Positions 18,438 to 27,550 of a stretch of 64,000 nucleotides of DNA are shown in pieces. Every line of letters starts with the position of its first letter. The first letter of the stretch is position 1. The stretch spans positions 1-64,000 of the forward strand of contig JBIQJE010000015.1 of NCBI GenBank assembly GCA_044507625.1, read 5' to 3'. The notes under the pieces were generated by a model. It saw nothing but the letters and a program-made list of their open reading frames with translations, was not told the origin of the DNA and made no database searches. The stretch comes from Hyphomicrobium_A sp044507625. GTDB lineage: Bacteria > Pseudomonadota > Alphaproteobacteria > Rhizobiales > Hyphomicrobiaceae. The translations under genes were made by a program, and so were the position numbers.

Positions 18438-19508
18438 ATGATGACAACGCAAACCTGCGACAAGGGCACGGCGGATATGGGAACGGCGAAAGCAAAAATG
18501 GCGCAGGAGCTGAGCGAGGCGCCGCTCGCCATCTTCCGCCAGGAGCAGGTGCTTTCCGAGCCGCTGGCGGACCTCGCACGGCGCTTGCAGAAGCACCCGC
18601 CCAATGTCGTCGTCACGTGTGCCCGTGGCAGCTCCGGGCACGCCGCCGCGTTCGCGAAGCACTTGATCGAGCGTTACCTCGGCATTCCCGTATCCCCCGC
18701 CGCGCCCAGCATCGCCAGCATCTATGGCGGCGGACTGCACCTCAAGGATCAGCTCGTCCTCTCGATCTCGCAATCGGGCCGCAGCGATGATCTGCTCGCC
18801 ATAACCGAAAGCGCCAAGCGCTCCGGCGCGCTTACGGTCGCGGTCACCAATGCGGAGGATTCCCCCCTCGCGAATATGAGCGATGTCGTACTGCCCATCT
18901 GCGCGGGTCCGGAGTTGAGCGTTGCCGCGACCAAGACTTTCATCGCGACGGTAGGCGCGTTGGCGCGGCTCACGGCGCGCTGGGCCGGAAATGCTGCGCT
19001 GGAGGAGGCGATCGAACGCTTGCCCGAGCGCCTTGGCGCCGCCGCGGGGCTCGATTGGAGCGCTGCCGTGCCGGTGCTCGCCGAAGCGGACAGTCTCGTC
19101 ACCATCGGCCGCGGCTCGACGCTCGCCATCGCCCGCGAAGCAGCCCTGAAACTGAAGGAGACGTGCAACCTCCACGCCGAGGCCTTCAGCGGCGCGGAGT
19201 TCATGCATGGGCCGGTATCACTCGTCGAAACGCGCTATCCGATTTTGATGTTCATGCCGAACGACGCAGCCGCGCCCGGGATGCGCCAGCTCGCGGCCGA
19301 CCTCAGGCGCATGGGAACCGCACTGTTCGTCGCCGAGCCCGGCGGCGCCAGTCCGGCGCGCCTTCCGGTGTTGCCGCCCGATCAGCCGGAAACCGATGCC
19401 GTCTGTCTCATCCAGAGCTTTTACGCCATGGCGGTGCAGCTCGCGGAACGCCTCGACATCGACGTGGACCGCCCCCGCCATCTCAGCAAGGTGACGAGCA
19501 CTCTATGA
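18438..19508 (+). CDS. SIS-domain aminosugar deaminase/isomerase (NagB-II/GlmS-C-like)
   Basis: A 356-residue protein with two SIS domains and no glutaminase domain. The first has CARGSSGHAAAFAKHLIE and SISQSGRSDDLLAI, and the second IGRGSTLAIAREAALKLKETCNLHAEAFSGAEFMHGP. This pattern matches the isomerase half of GlmS and the NagB-II glucosamine-6-phosphate deaminases that replace NagB beside nagA. Its place between the GlcNAc kinase and nagA supports conversion of GlcN-6-P to Fru-6-P and ammonia. Its stop overlaps the nagA start (ATGA). Confidence 0.87.
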   Translation: MMTTQTCDKGTADMGTAKAKMAQELSEAPLAIFRQEQVLSEPLADLARRLQKHPPNVVVTCARGSSGHAAAFAKHLIERYLGIPVSPAAPSIASIYGGGLHLKDQLVLSISQSGRSDDLLAITESAKRSGALTVAVTNAEDSPLANMSDVVLPICAGPELSVAATKTFIATVGALARLTARWAGNAALEEAIERLPERLGAAAGLDWSAAVPVLAEADSLVTIGRGSTLAIAREAALKLKETCNLHAEAFSGAEFMHGPVSLVETRYPILMFMPNDAAAPGMRQLAADLRRMGTALFVAEPGGASPARLPVLPPDQPETDAVCLIQSFYAMAVQLAERLDIDVDRPRHLSKVTSTL

Positions 19509-20683
19509 CGACGATCAATCCTTGCCATGCCGTTGCTGCGCGCAATGTCTTCGACGGTGTCACCGTGCTCGAAGACCACGCGGTGATTGTCGAAGGCGCG
19601 CACATTGTCGAGGTCGTGCCGCGCGGTGAGGTGCCGGCGTCGCTGCCGGTCATGGAACTCCCGGGAGACACGTGGCTCGCCCCGGGGTTCATCGATGTTC
19701 AGGTGAACGGCGGCGGTGACGTGCTCCTCAACGACGATCCCACCGTTGCCGCCATCAACACCATCGCGGCCGCGCACCGGCGCTATGGCACGACGGGGCT
19801 GATGCCGACGCTCATTTCCGACACGTACGAGAAGATGTGCACCGCATTGGCTGCCGCACAGGCGGCCGCTGCGGCAAACCCGGGCGTGCTCGGCATCCAT
19901 TTCGAGGGCCCGTTCCTGTCGCCGGAAAAGCCCGGCGTGCACGATGCCGCGATGTTCCGCTCGCCCGAGCCGCGCGACCTCGAGCTGTTGAAAGGCTGGC
20001 CCTGCGGAACCGTGCTCGTCACGCTCGCGCCCGAGCGCGTTCCAACTGAGTTCATCACCGCGTTGACGCTCGCGGGCGTGCGCGTCTCCCTCGGCCATTC
20101 GATGGCGACCTACGGTGAGACGCAGGCCGCGCTAGCCGCGGGGCTCACCGGCTTCACGCACCTCTTCAACGCCATGCGCCCGCTCGCGAGCCGCGATCCG
20201 GGGCCCATCGCTGCGGCACTGGAAGCGCCCGCTGCATGGTTCGGCATGATCGTAGATGGCGTGCACGTCGCGCCCGCGGTGCTGCGGCTCGCCGTGCGGG
20301 GCACCGGGCATCCGATGCTCGTCACCGATGCGATGCCCCCCGTCGGCGGCAAGAAAGCGACGTTCGAGCTTTACGGACAGACGATCACCGCGCGCGATGG
20401 CCGGTGTACGCGCGCCGACGGTACGCTCGCGGGCGCCGCCATCGACATGGCGAGCTGCGTGCGCAACACCGTGCGCGATCTACAGGTTCCGCTCCCTACG
20501 GCGCTGTGCTTTGCATCCACCGAGCCGGCGGATTTCCTCGGCCTCGGCACGATGCTCGGGCGCCTCGCACCGGGCTTCCGCGCCGACATGGTGGCCTTCG
20601 AGCCGGTGGAGATCGATGTGCTGGAAACGTGGGTGGCAGGCGAGCCGAGTGCCGCGGCGAACCGCGAGCACGCCCTGGTCTGA
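19505..20683 (+). CDS. nagA: N-acetylglucosamine-6-phosphate deacetylase
   Basis: Removes acetate from GlcNAc-6-P. The 392 residues show an amidohydrolase barrel: APGFIDVQVNGGGDVLLNDDP (metal-site start), TTGLMPTLISD, GIHFEGPFLSPEKPGVHD (Glu metal ligand), SLGHSMATYGE, GFTHLFNAMRPL and LVTDAMPPVGG (catalytic Asp). ATG at 19505 overlaps the previous stop by four bases, implying translational coupling. With MurQ, the kinase and the SIS protein it completes a path from MurNAc-6-P and GlcNAc to fructose-6-P. Confidence 0.94.
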   Translation: MTTINPCHAVAARNVFDGVTVLEDHAVIVEGAHIVEVVPRGEVPASLPVMELPGDTWLAPGFIDVQVNGGGDVLLNDDPTVAAINTIAAAHRRYGTTGLMPTLISDTYEKMCTALAAAQAAAAANPGVLGIHFEGPFLSPEKPGVHDAAMFRSPEPRDLELLKGWPCGTVLVTLAPERVPTEFITALTLAGVRVSLGHSMATYGETQAALAAGLTGFTHLFNAMRPLASRDPGPIAAALEAPAAWFGMIVDGVHVAPAVLRLAVRGTGHPMLVTDAMPPVGGKKATFELYGQTITARDGRCTRADGTLAGAAIDMASCVRNTVRDLQVPLPTALCFASTEPADFLGLGTMLGRLAPGFRADMVAFEPVEIDVLETWVAGEPSAAANREHALV

Positions 20684-20707
20684 TGCTGGCGCGAAAAGCG
20701 CTTGGGT

Positions 20708-21979
20708 TCAGCGCTTGCGCGCCATGCGCCCGGTGTCCGTCTCCCAGCCGAACACCGATCGGCCGCCGAGGTCCGGCGAGGCTTCGCGTTCACCCGCGAT
20801 AAAGGCGTCGAGCAAAGGCCCAGTCGCGGTGCGTTCCAGTCGCCGCGCTTCCGCATCGAGCCGCTGTAGCGCCGCGAGCGTTTCCTCACGCCCCATGTGC
20901 GCGCGCTCGACCGCCCCCTTCAAGACGCGGATCGTCTCGTCATAGACCTTCACCGGCACGGGGAAGGGATGGCGATCCTTGCCGCCGAGCGCGAGCGAAT
21001 AGCGCGCCGGATCCTGGAAGCGGCACGGCGTGCCATGCACGACCTCGGCGACCATCGCGAGCGAACGCACCGTGCGCGCGCCGACGCCGGGCGTCAGCAA
21101 CAGGTCGGGGAAGTCGATCGGGCCGCGTTCCGCCGCAGCCGCGAGCGTGCCATGCAGGCGCCGCGTAAACACGTCCGACGAACGCACGTCGTGATGCTCC
21201 GGCATGACGAGGTGCGGCAGCATCGGTTGATCGGCGCGCTGGGCGGAAGCCTTGTCCGGTGTTATCTCCGCATCGGTGAGGCGCGCATACGTGTCAGCGA
21301 TGCGATCCGGCCCGAGCTCGGCCAGCATATCGAGCTGGGCGCTGCGCGAGGGCGCTGCCCGCCGGTCGGTGAGGTTGACGATGTTCCCCAGCGACCGCCC
21401 CTCGATGGCCGCATGCGGCGCATCGACGAAATCGCGCACCTCCTCCGAATGCCAATGATAGCGCCGCGCCTGCCGGGCTGCACCGTTCATCCCCTGCTGC
21501 ACCACCGTCCATTTGCCGTCGTCCGTTACGAAAAATCCGTGCAGATAAAGGTCGAAGCCGTCCTGTACCGCCGCGCTGTCGACCTTGGCGACGAGCCGGC
21601 TCGCGCGTGTCAGCTCCGCTGCGTCCAGTCCGACGCGCTCTCCGAGCGCGGTCAGCTCATCCGGTGTGCGCCGCGAATGGCGCCCGCGCCCGCCGCACAC
21701 GTAGATCCCGAGCTCCCGCGAGCGGGGCGCCAGGCCGCGCTTCAAGGCGCCGATGACGCTCGTCGTGATACCGGACGAGTGCCAGTCCATGCCCATGACC
21801 GAACCGAACGACTGGAACCAGAACGGATGGGCAAGGCGGCTGAGGAACTCGTCGCGGCCGTAATGGTGGACGATGGCTTCTGTGATGACAGCGCCAAGGT
21901 CGGCCATGCGCGCCGCAAGCCAGTGCGGCACGCGCCCCGAATGCAGGGGCAGATCGGCGCTGCCGGATCGGCGGGCCAT
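20708..21979 (-). CDS. DUF763 family protein
   Basis: A 423-residue soluble protein. The N-terminus (SADLPLHSGRVPHWLAARM, then DWHSSGITTSVIGALKRGL and GIYVCGGRGRHSRRTPDEL) matches DUF763, a family of unknown function shared by archaea and bacteria. DLYLHGFFVTDDGKWTVVQQGMN and YHWHSE suggest a metal- or nucleotide-binding pocket rich in His (inference). ATG at 21979 is preceded by AAGGAGATGCC. It is convergent with nagA. Confidence 0.87.
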   Translation of the reverse strand: MARRSGSADLPLHSGRVPHWLAARMADLGAVITEAIVHHYGRDEFLSRLAHPFWFQSFGSVMGMDWHSSGITTSVIGALKRGLAPRSRELGIYVCGGRGRHSRRTPDELTALGERVGLDAAELTRASRLVAKVDSAAVQDGFDLYLHGFFVTDDGKWTVVQQGMNGAARQARRYHWHSEEVRDFVDAPHAAIEGRSLGNIVNLTDRRAAPSRSAQLDMLAELGPDRIADTYARLTDAEITPDKASAQRADQPMLPHLVMPEHHDVRSSDVFTRRLHGTLAAAAERGPIDFPDLLLTPGVGARTVRSLAMVAEVVHGTPCRFQDPARYSLALGGKDRHPFPVPVKVYDETIRVLKGAVERAHMGREETLAALQRLDAEARRLERTATGPLLDAFIAGEREASPDLGGRSVFGWETDTGRMARKR

Positions 21980-22098
21980 GGCATCTCCTTGATGATTCGC
22001 TGCAGTCTAGCAGAGGCGCTGCGGGAGAAACGCGGAACCCTTACAATCGGATGCGGGTTAGCATCGCTGGATGCAGCATGGAACTGAGGAGTGATCCC

Positions 22099-22404
22099 AT
22101 GCCCCGCGGAGCTAAGACGAAATACACCGGCAAACAAGAGCGCAAGGCCGACCACATCGCCGAAGGTTACGAGAAGCGCGGGGTCGGCAAGAAGGAAGCC
22201 GAGCGCCGTGCATGGGCGACGGTGAACAAGGACGATGCCGGCGGGAAAGCACCCGGTGGATCGGGACGTGGCAAGCGCACGGGCCGGCCCGCAGCCCATA
22301 GGGGCGGTCGGCTGGGCGGTAAGGCATCGGCAGCGCGTCCGGCATCGGCCCGATCAGCTTCGGCGAAGAAGGCCGCCGCAACGCGCAAGCGCCGCAGCGC
22401 CTGA
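22099..22404 (+). CDS. Small basic protein, plasmid-stabilization-like
   Basis: A 101-residue very basic protein starting MPRGAKTKYTGKQERKADHIAEGYEKRG, then GVGKKEAERRAWATVNKDDAGG, a pattern often annotated as plasmid stabilization protein in alphaproteobacterial chromosomes; that name is historical. The second half is low-complexity Ala/Lys/Arg/Ser, histone H1-like, suggesting nucleic-acid binding (inference). GAGGAG precedes the ATG. It stands alone between DUF763 (divergent) and the FocA-like gene (convergent). Confidence 0.8.
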   Translation: MPRGAKTKYTGKQERKADHIAEGYEKRGVGKKEAERRAWATVNKDDAGGKAPGGSGRGKRTGRPAAHRGGRLGGKASAARPASARSASAKKAAATRKRRSA

Positions 22405-22456
22405 GCGTTCCGGACATCGAAGTAGCGCAAGGGGCGTTCGGCGCACTTTGCGCCGT

Positions 22457-23416
22457 TCAGTTGCGCCGTCTCTTCGTCGCTGAGATCTCCTCGCGGACCT
22501 GCGCATAGCTGAGCACCGAGAACAGAACGGTGCCGCCGAAGATGTTGCCGGCGAGGGTCGGCAGGAAGAATCCCGCGAAGGCCTGTTCGAACGTCGCTGC
22601 GCCCGTCAGCGCGCCATAAATCGCCTCGGCCGATCCCGCCACGATATGCGTAAAGCCGAACAGTGCGATGAGGTACGTCAGCAGCCCGATGACGAAGAAC
22701 TGCAGATCGTCGGTGGAAGCGAGAATCCACACCAGCGCCGCGATCACCCATCCAGCGCCGATGCCCTTCGCGAACATCTCAAACGGCGAGTTCTCCATCA
22801 GCCGCACGACGATCCCGTGCATCTCCCGGCCGACATCGGCGCCGACGATGGGCAGCGAGGAGAGCGCCAGCGCGAACACGAAGCAGCCCACGACGTTTGC
22901 GAGCAAAACGATTCCCCACAGCCGCACCATCGAGAGGAACCAGTCGAGCTTGCGCCGCGAGATGACCGGCAGCACGGCGGTCAGCACGTTTTCGGTGAAG
23001 AGCTGCTGTCGGCCGAGAATGACGATGAGGAATCCAACCGCATAGCCGAGCTTGGCGATGATCGGCCGCCATTCCGACTGGGGCAGATGCGCCGCGAGCG
23101 CCGCCTCGGTAAGGAATGAAAAACCGATCGAGATACCCGCGGCTACCCCTGACCACCACAGCGCCGAGAAGGGTCTTATCAGCTCGGCCTCGCCCTCCGT
23201 GCGCACGATCTCGTAGACCACCGCCGCCCGCGGACGCCGCGATTCCTTGATGTGCTTGACCTCGGCCCGGCTCAGGCCCTCGGCAGCTTCGGCCGCCTTC
23301 TGGTCGACTGTTTTCCCGTCAGGCTTGGCGGACTTCGCGTCAGGTTTCGTGGTGGTCAATGGCTCACCCGGAGGCTGATCGTTGCATTGGATCACTTTAG
23401 CAGGCCGGATGGTCAA
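22457..23416 (-). CDS. Formate/nitrite transporter family protein
   Basis: Inner-membrane channel of the FNT/FocA family with six transmembrane segments: SALWWSGVAAGISIGFSFLTE, LGYAVGFLIVILGRQQLFTENVLTAVLP, IVLLANVVGCFVFALAL, FAKGIGAGWVIAALVWI and GFTHIVAGSAEAIYG. FTENVL is the family signature. A cytoplasmic N-terminal extension of about 60 charged residues (TKPDAKSAKPDGK) is unusual for FocA but seen in some relatives. The frame opens with TTG at 23416; in-frame GTG or TTG codons up to 20 residues in are equally possible. A formate channel would suit a methylotroph that makes formate. Confidence 0.87.
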   Translation of the reverse strand: MTIRPAKVIQCNDQPPGEPLTTTKPDAKSAKPDGKTVDQKAAEAAEGLSRAEVKHIKESRRPRAAVVYEIVRTEGEAELIRPFSALWWSGVAAGISIGFSFLTEAALAAHLPQSEWRPIIAKLGYAVGFLIVILGRQQLFTENVLTAVLPVISRRKLDWFLSMVRLWGIVLLANVVGCFVFALALSSLPIVGADVGREMHGIVVRLMENSPFEMFAKGIGAGWVIAALVWILASTDDLQFFVIGLLTYLIALFGFTHIVAGSAEAIYGALTGAATFEQAFAGFFLPTLAGNIFGGTVLFSVLSYAQVREEISATKRRRN

Positions 23417-23563
23417 AAGCTCCGGGGCAACGGAAGGCTGGATAGATAGGTCTACCCTCGTGGTGAACCCGGCACCGGCCCGCTATATGCTAGCTGAGAC
23501 TATGCCGTGTGCGGGCATTCACGCTATCGCCCACCGGCCGGACCATCGACGAGGATCGACGAT

Positions 23564-23869
23564 ATGGCGGCGCCTTTGACGGTTTCCATTCCCCACTCCC
23601 TCGGGCGGGAGGAAGCACTGAAGCGGCTCAAGTCCGGCCTCGAGGGCGTGCCGGCGTCGAGCATGTTCACGCTCGAGCAGCAGCCGTGGGTGAACGACCG
23701 CATGCCCTTCACCGTGCGCGCGTTCGGCCAGGCAATCGAGGGTTCGCTGCAGGTCGAGGACGAGGCGGTGAAGCTGGAGGTCGTCCTGCCGATGCTCCTG
23801 CGGAAACTATGGGAGCCGTTGAAGACGGTACTGCTCGGACGCACGAAGGCGTTGCTGGAGAAGAAATAG
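23564..23869 (+). CDS. Polyhydroxyalkanoic acid system protein (PHA granule region family)
   Basis: A 101-residue protein with the family pattern VSIPHSLGREEALKRLKSGLEG, then FTVRAFGQAIEGSLQVEDEAVKLEVVLP and a C-terminal LLRKLWEPLKTVLL. Small proteins of this type are encoded near PHA genes and are thought to act on granules; the exact role is unsettled. Here it is isolated, 22 kb from phaC. Confidence 0.85.
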   Translation: MAAPLTVSIPHSLGREEALKRLKSGLEGVPASSMFTLEQQPWVNDRMPFTVRAFGQAIEGSLQVEDEAVKLEVVLPMLLRKLWEPLKTVLLGRTKALLEKK

Positions 23870-23942
23870 CCCGCCGCTTTACCGGCAGACCGTACTGTCC
23901 TGTTCAAGTGTGCGGGTATTCAGCTTTGGCGACCGCGGCGCC

Positions 23943-24950
23943 TTAGCGCCCGCGGGATCCTCCAGTGCTGCCGCCATAGCCGCCACCACCTCCGGGCCGG
24001 CCGCCTCCGTATCCGCCCGGGCGATATCCGCCGCCCCCGCCAATGATGATGTCCATGGCGCGCGCGCCGCCGCCGTAGTCGTCCGCATCGTAGTCCGGGG
24101 TGCGCGCCTTCCTGCGCGGCTTATCGTCATTGCTCGCCTGGCGCTTCTTCTTCCGCGTCGGCTTGCTGTCGTCAGCCTTCCTGATCTTCGGCTTGGCCGA
24201 GCTGGAGCAGGTCTTGGGTTCCTCTTCCGGAAGCGCCGCCTCGATCACTCCGTTGCGCGTCGTCGGCGGGACCGGCTCGATCTGCGGCGCCGTGGCGACG
24301 AACGGAAATGCGACATCGAAATCGGCCGCCTCCCGGCCTTGCATGTCACGCCAGTTGAGCGGCTTGCTCACCGTGCCGGCGGCGTCGATCTGGATGAGCT
24401 GACCGGGCCGGTCGAGAACATGACAGACGTCTTTCGCGGCCGTTACTTCGATGACGCCCTCATGCAGTAGCAGCCACGCACTGTTATCGGGCAATACGAA
24501 AGCGTCGAAGATCGTGCCACGCACGGCAATCGACGCATTGGGCGTGCGTATGAGATATGTCGGCTTGCTCGCGATGCCGGTGATGAAGCGAAAGGCGCCC
24601 TTGGTGAGATCGAGCACGATCGATCCCGCCTTCTTGTCACTGTCGTAAACGAACTTGTCGAGCACCATGCGCGCGCCGGGACCGAGCGCCAGCTTGGTAT
24701 CGTCGTTGAGACGGAACTCGCCGCGGCCGTCGTTCGCCACTTCGATCACCTCGTTCTGGCGTACGATGTCTCCGATGGTGAGCTCGCGTGCCTCCTGCTC
24801 GTAGTCGGCCGTCACGATGCTGACGATCGTTCGCGCATCGCCGATTTCGTCCCCCGGACCGGCCTGCGCGGGAGCACATGCGAACGCGAGCAGGGCGACG
24901 TGCGCGGCGGCCGCGCGGCAGCGTATTGCGGATAGCTGCGAGGCAGCCAT
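23943..24950 (-). CDS. Secreted FecR-domain protein with Gly-rich tail
   Basis: A 335-residue protein with a signal peptide ending CAPAQA. A FecR-like beta domain spans about residues 45-170: ELTIGDIVRQNEVIEVANDGRGEFRLNDDTKLALGPGARM, IVLDLTKGAFRFITG and IRTPNASIAVRGTIFDAFV. A Lys/Arg-rich linker follows (KPTRKKKRQASNDDKPRRK), then a glycine-rich end (GGYGGGRPGGGGGYGG). It lacks the cytoplasmic and transmembrane parts of an anti-sigma FecR and no sigma factor gene is adjacent, so it is an exported FecR-domain protein rather than an iron regulator. GGAGATCCCC precedes the ATG. Confidence 0.82.
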   Translation of the reverse strand: MAASQLSAIRCRAAAAHVALLAFACAPAQAGPGDEIGDARTIVSIVTADYEQEARELTIGDIVRQNEVIEVANDGRGEFRLNDDTKLALGPGARMVLDKFVYDSDKKAGSIVLDLTKGAFRFITGIASKPTYLIRTPNASIAVRGTIFDAFVLPDNSAWLLLHEGVIEVTAAKDVCHVLDRPGQLIQIDAAGTVSKPLNWRDMQGREAADFDVAFPFVATAPQIEPVPPTTRNGVIEAALPEEEPKTCSSSAKPKIRKADDSKPTRKKKRQASNDDKPRRKARTPDYDADDYGGGARAMDIIIGGGGGYRPGGYGGGRPGGGGGYGGSTGGSRGR

Positions 24951-25187
24951 GGGGATCTCCGGAACCGAGGTGCGGTCATGCTAACGCAGTACGCTGACCG
25001 CTCCAACACGCCATCAGGAATGACCTACGGCGGGAAGATGTCGGCCGTGCGGCCGGTTATGTATGGGTGCCGTTTTGTCCGGCGTGGCCCAGGAAGTTCC
25101 CGCCCTGTATGACGTTCGTAGGGATCGCGAAACCGGGAACCGAGGGCTTGGCATCGGGTTACAGCTTTGATCCAGAAGGGACGATGG

Positions 25188-25412
25188 ATGCCGCGCTATT
25201 ACTTCCATGTGAGATCAGCTTCCGGCGTCGAGATAGACCGCCTGGGGCTGGAGTTCGACACCCTTGACGAGGCCATTGCCGATGCAAGGCAGGCGGGCGC
25301 TGAGCTTCTGCTGGACGAGGCCGTCGACGAGCAGCACCCGCCCACCCGTTCGACATTCGAGATCGCCGATGCCTCCGGGCGGGTGCTCGCCAAGGTGCCG
25401 ATCGGCAGGTGA
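25188..25412 (+). CDS. DUF6894-type small protein
   Basis: A 74-residue protein starting MPRYYFHVRSASGVEIDRLGLEFDTLDEAIADARQ and ending FEIADASGRVLAKVPIGR. The opening PRYYFH and the D-x-G-xEF-x-L-x-EA pattern match DUF6894, small proteins common and multicopy in Hyphomicrobiales, function unknown. AGAAGGGA precedes the start. The 230 bases upstream show no other gene. Confidence 0.8.
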   Translation: MPRYYFHVRSASGVEIDRLGLEFDTLDEAIADARQAGAELLLDEAVDEQHPPTRSTFEIADASGRVLAKVPIGR

Positions 25413-25437
25413 GGCGTCGCGATCTCGCGAGGGAAAG

Positions 25438-26220
25438 CTAAACCGCACCGCTGCCGGTGTAGCGCGCGGCCCCGGCGAGCGCGGCATTGAAATCCACCCG
25501 CGGCAGCGTCTCGAAACCCGGCTCGGCAAACAGGTGACCCTGCATGAGGTTGATCCCAAGGTGATGCAGCACGGACGCCGCGCGGGCGTCCTCTATCCCT
25601 TTGGCGATGACGCGGATGCCGAGCAGAGTTCCGATGGCCGCGATCGCCCCGACGATCGTCTGCCGTGCGCGATCCCGTTCGATGCCCTGCACCAGTCCAC
25701 GATCGATTTTCAGGAAATCCGGCTGGAAGTCCGCCAGCAGATTGAGATCGGCATACCCCGCGCCGAAACCGTCGAGTGCCGTCTTGAAGCCGTGCATGCG
25801 ATAGGTGGAGAAGATGTTGCGTAGCACCTCATCGTCAACTCCGTGATGATCTTCGGTTGTTTCGAAGATGATCTGGCTGACGGAAAAGCCGTTGCGCAGC
25901 GCGGTCTCGAGCGTGGCGCGCAAGTCCCGCGCCGCTTCGTGAACTGCATTTGGCATAAAATTGATACTCAGCATCTGCTGCATGCCGAGCGCTGCGGCAA
26001 GCTCCACCGCGCGTACGCGGCAACGCTGATCGAATGCGTAGCGGTTACGATCGTTGACGCGCGCCAGGACACTTTCTGCGGGCGCGCCGTCGGTGCCGCG
26101 CACGAGGGCCTCGTAGGCGAATATGTTTCGCTGTTCGAGGTCCACGATGGGCTGGAACGCCATCGAGATTTCGAAATCGAGGGCGGCGTCCTGGCCGCCG
26201 GTATCACCGGGAGATTGCAT
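25438..26220 (-). CDS. EAL-domain protein with degenerate catalytic motifs
   Basis: A stand-alone EAL domain of 260 residues without GGDEF or sensor domain. It keeps YEALVRG, LSINFMPNAV, IIFETTED and LKIDRGLVQGI. Two catalytic motifs have changed: the DDFG motif reads ALDGFGAGY (second Asp to Gly), and the AEGVE motif reads VIAKGIEDA (Glu to Lys). In active c-di-GMP phosphodiesterases both positions bind metal or position water. The protein is therefore probably a c-di-GMP binder or a protein-interaction EAL domain, not an enzyme (inference). Confidence 0.86.
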   Translation of the reverse strand: MQSPGDTGGQDAALDFEISMAFQPIVDLEQRNIFAYEALVRGTDGAPAESVLARVNDRNRYAFDQRCRVRAVELAAALGMQQMLSINFMPNAVHEAARDLRATLETALRNGFSVSQIIFETTEDHHGVDDEVLRNIFSTYRMHGFKTALDGFGAGYADLNLLADFQPDFLKIDRGLVQGIERDRARQTIVGAIAAIGTLLGIRVIAKGIEDARAASVLHHLGINLMQGHLFAEPGFETLPRVDFNAALAGAARYTGSGAV

Positions 26221-26361
26221 ATCGACCCTCTCGCACGGGCCGAAACGGTAGCGTGCAATCGTTACCGGGATATGATCCGCAGGCGGATTTTAAGCGGTGA
26301 GGGACATAGGTAATCAGCGACCGGGGAGGTATCGGCGGCTGCGGAAAACCCGTGCACGACG

Positions 26362-26928
26362 TCAGGGCGCAGGAAAAAGCGTCGCATCGATTTGGATCTC
26401 GACCCAATCGGCGACGAACAGCGGATAGGCGGTCATGCCGAAATCGCTCCTCCGGATGCGTGTCGTCGCCCGCATTCGGCGCGCACCCGACGCTTGCCGG
26501 GGCTCGAGCCTCACACGCAAAACGGTCGGCCGCGTGATACCGCGAATGGATACATCGCCCCGCACTTCGGCGAGCGCCGGGCCAATCGCCCGCACGCGCC
26601 GGCTTTTGAAGTGAATTTTTGGATGCGCCGCGGCCGAGAAGAAGTTCTTTCCCGCCAACTCCCGCTGGGCGGTCTTCGTATCGGCGCGCAGCGAGCGCGT
26701 ACCGATGACCACCTCCACGGATGCCCGCTGCAGCGCCAGGTCGTCGATGTAAACGGAGCCGCTGACGTCGGTGAAGTGCCCGCGCCCTTTCGACAGCGGC
26801 AGGCTGTAGGTGAAGTGCACCTCGGTCCGCGCGGCGTCAAAGATATAGTGGACCAGCGGGCGCGAGGAAGCGCCCGGCAGGAACAGCAGGATCAGGGCAA
26901 CGGCGAGAATGCGTGTCCGGCCAGGCAT
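26362..26928 (-). CDS. YceI-family periplasmic protein
   Basis: A 188-residue secreted lipocalin-like protein. After the signal peptide (MPGRTRILAVALILLFLPGASS) comes HYIFDAARTEVHFTYSLPLSKGRGHF, then FFSAAAHPKIHFKSRRVRAIG, VRGDVSIRGITRPTVLRV and RIRRSDFGMTAYPLFVADWVEIQID. This is the YceI order, a barrel that binds isoprenoid or amphiphilic lipids. The spacing and length are normal. Confidence 0.92.
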   Translation of the reverse strand: MPGRTRILAVALILLFLPGASSRPLVHYIFDAARTEVHFTYSLPLSKGRGHFTDVSGSVYIDDLALQRASVEVVIGTRSLRADTKTAQRELAGKNFFSAAAHPKIHFKSRRVRAIGPALAEVRGDVSIRGITRPTVLRVRLEPRQASGARRMRATTRIRRSDFGMTAYPLFVADWVEIQIDATLFPAP

Positions 26929-27117
26929 CGCAGCAGCTACCGGTTGTGCTTTCCCTGGTGAAAGCGAAGCCAGAGCCTATGGACCCCGGTCCGCGACCTT
27001 TAAGCGTTGCTTCTTTGACACAGCGTTCAGTCAAATGCGCGGCGCCACTTCCGTGGCCATGTACCTGCCCAATATTGGCGGCAGAATAAGGCTTCTATTT
27101 GCGGGAGGATAAGATCT

Positions 27118-27456
27118 ATGCGGTCTGCGTCGACCCTTGGAGCTGCGCTATTGGCTGTTGCACTACTGGCGCCGCCGGCGCTGGCGTTCGACATCCAGAA
27201 CGGTGGTGGCACCCCGGCGAGCGGATCGGCCAATCTCGCGCCCGATGCGCCGTCGGCAGCGGGCGTGAGCCTCGATACCGATCTGCGCGCACAACTCGGC
27301 CTTGCCGAAGATAAGGCCGCCGCGAGCACGGGCCGTACGGGCCTGCAGTTTGGCGGCGGCGTATTCACCGGCCCAGGCACCCCGCTCAACACATCGTCCA
27401 TGGGGTTCGATGAGCGCCCCTGGGTCGTACCGCGCACGCGCGCTGGCCGCGATTGA
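27118..27456 (+). CDS. Small secreted protein of unknown function
   Basis: A 112-residue protein with a clear signal peptide (MRSASTLGAALLAVALLAPPALA, cut before FDIQNGG). The mature part is Gly/Ala/Pro-rich without cysteines; GGGVFTGPGTPLN lies near the C-terminus. GGGAGG precedes the start. No family recognised. It is convergent with the APC permease across a perfect 11-bp inverted repeat. Confidence 0.65.
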   Translation: MRSASTLGAALLAVALLAPPALAFDIQNGGGTPASGSANLAPDAPSAAGVSLDTDLRAQLGLAEDKAAASTGRTGLQFGGGVFTGPGTPLNTSSMGFDERPWVVPRTRAGRD

Positions 27457-27519
27457 TTCCACACTCCATTCGCATTTTCTCTCACGGACCCTGCATAAAA
27501 CCCTGCACCTAGCCACGGG

Positions 27520-27550
27520 CTTCTGCCGCGCCTCACAATCGCGGCAGAAG
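27520..27550. terminator. Possible bidirectional terminator hairpin
   Basis: CTTCTGCCGCG (27520-27530) pairs perfectly with CGCGGCAGAAG (27540-27550) around a nine-base loop, between two convergent genes and overlapping the last codons of the APC permease. No strong T-run follows on either strand, so it may act as a stabilising hairpin instead. Confidence 0.45.
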
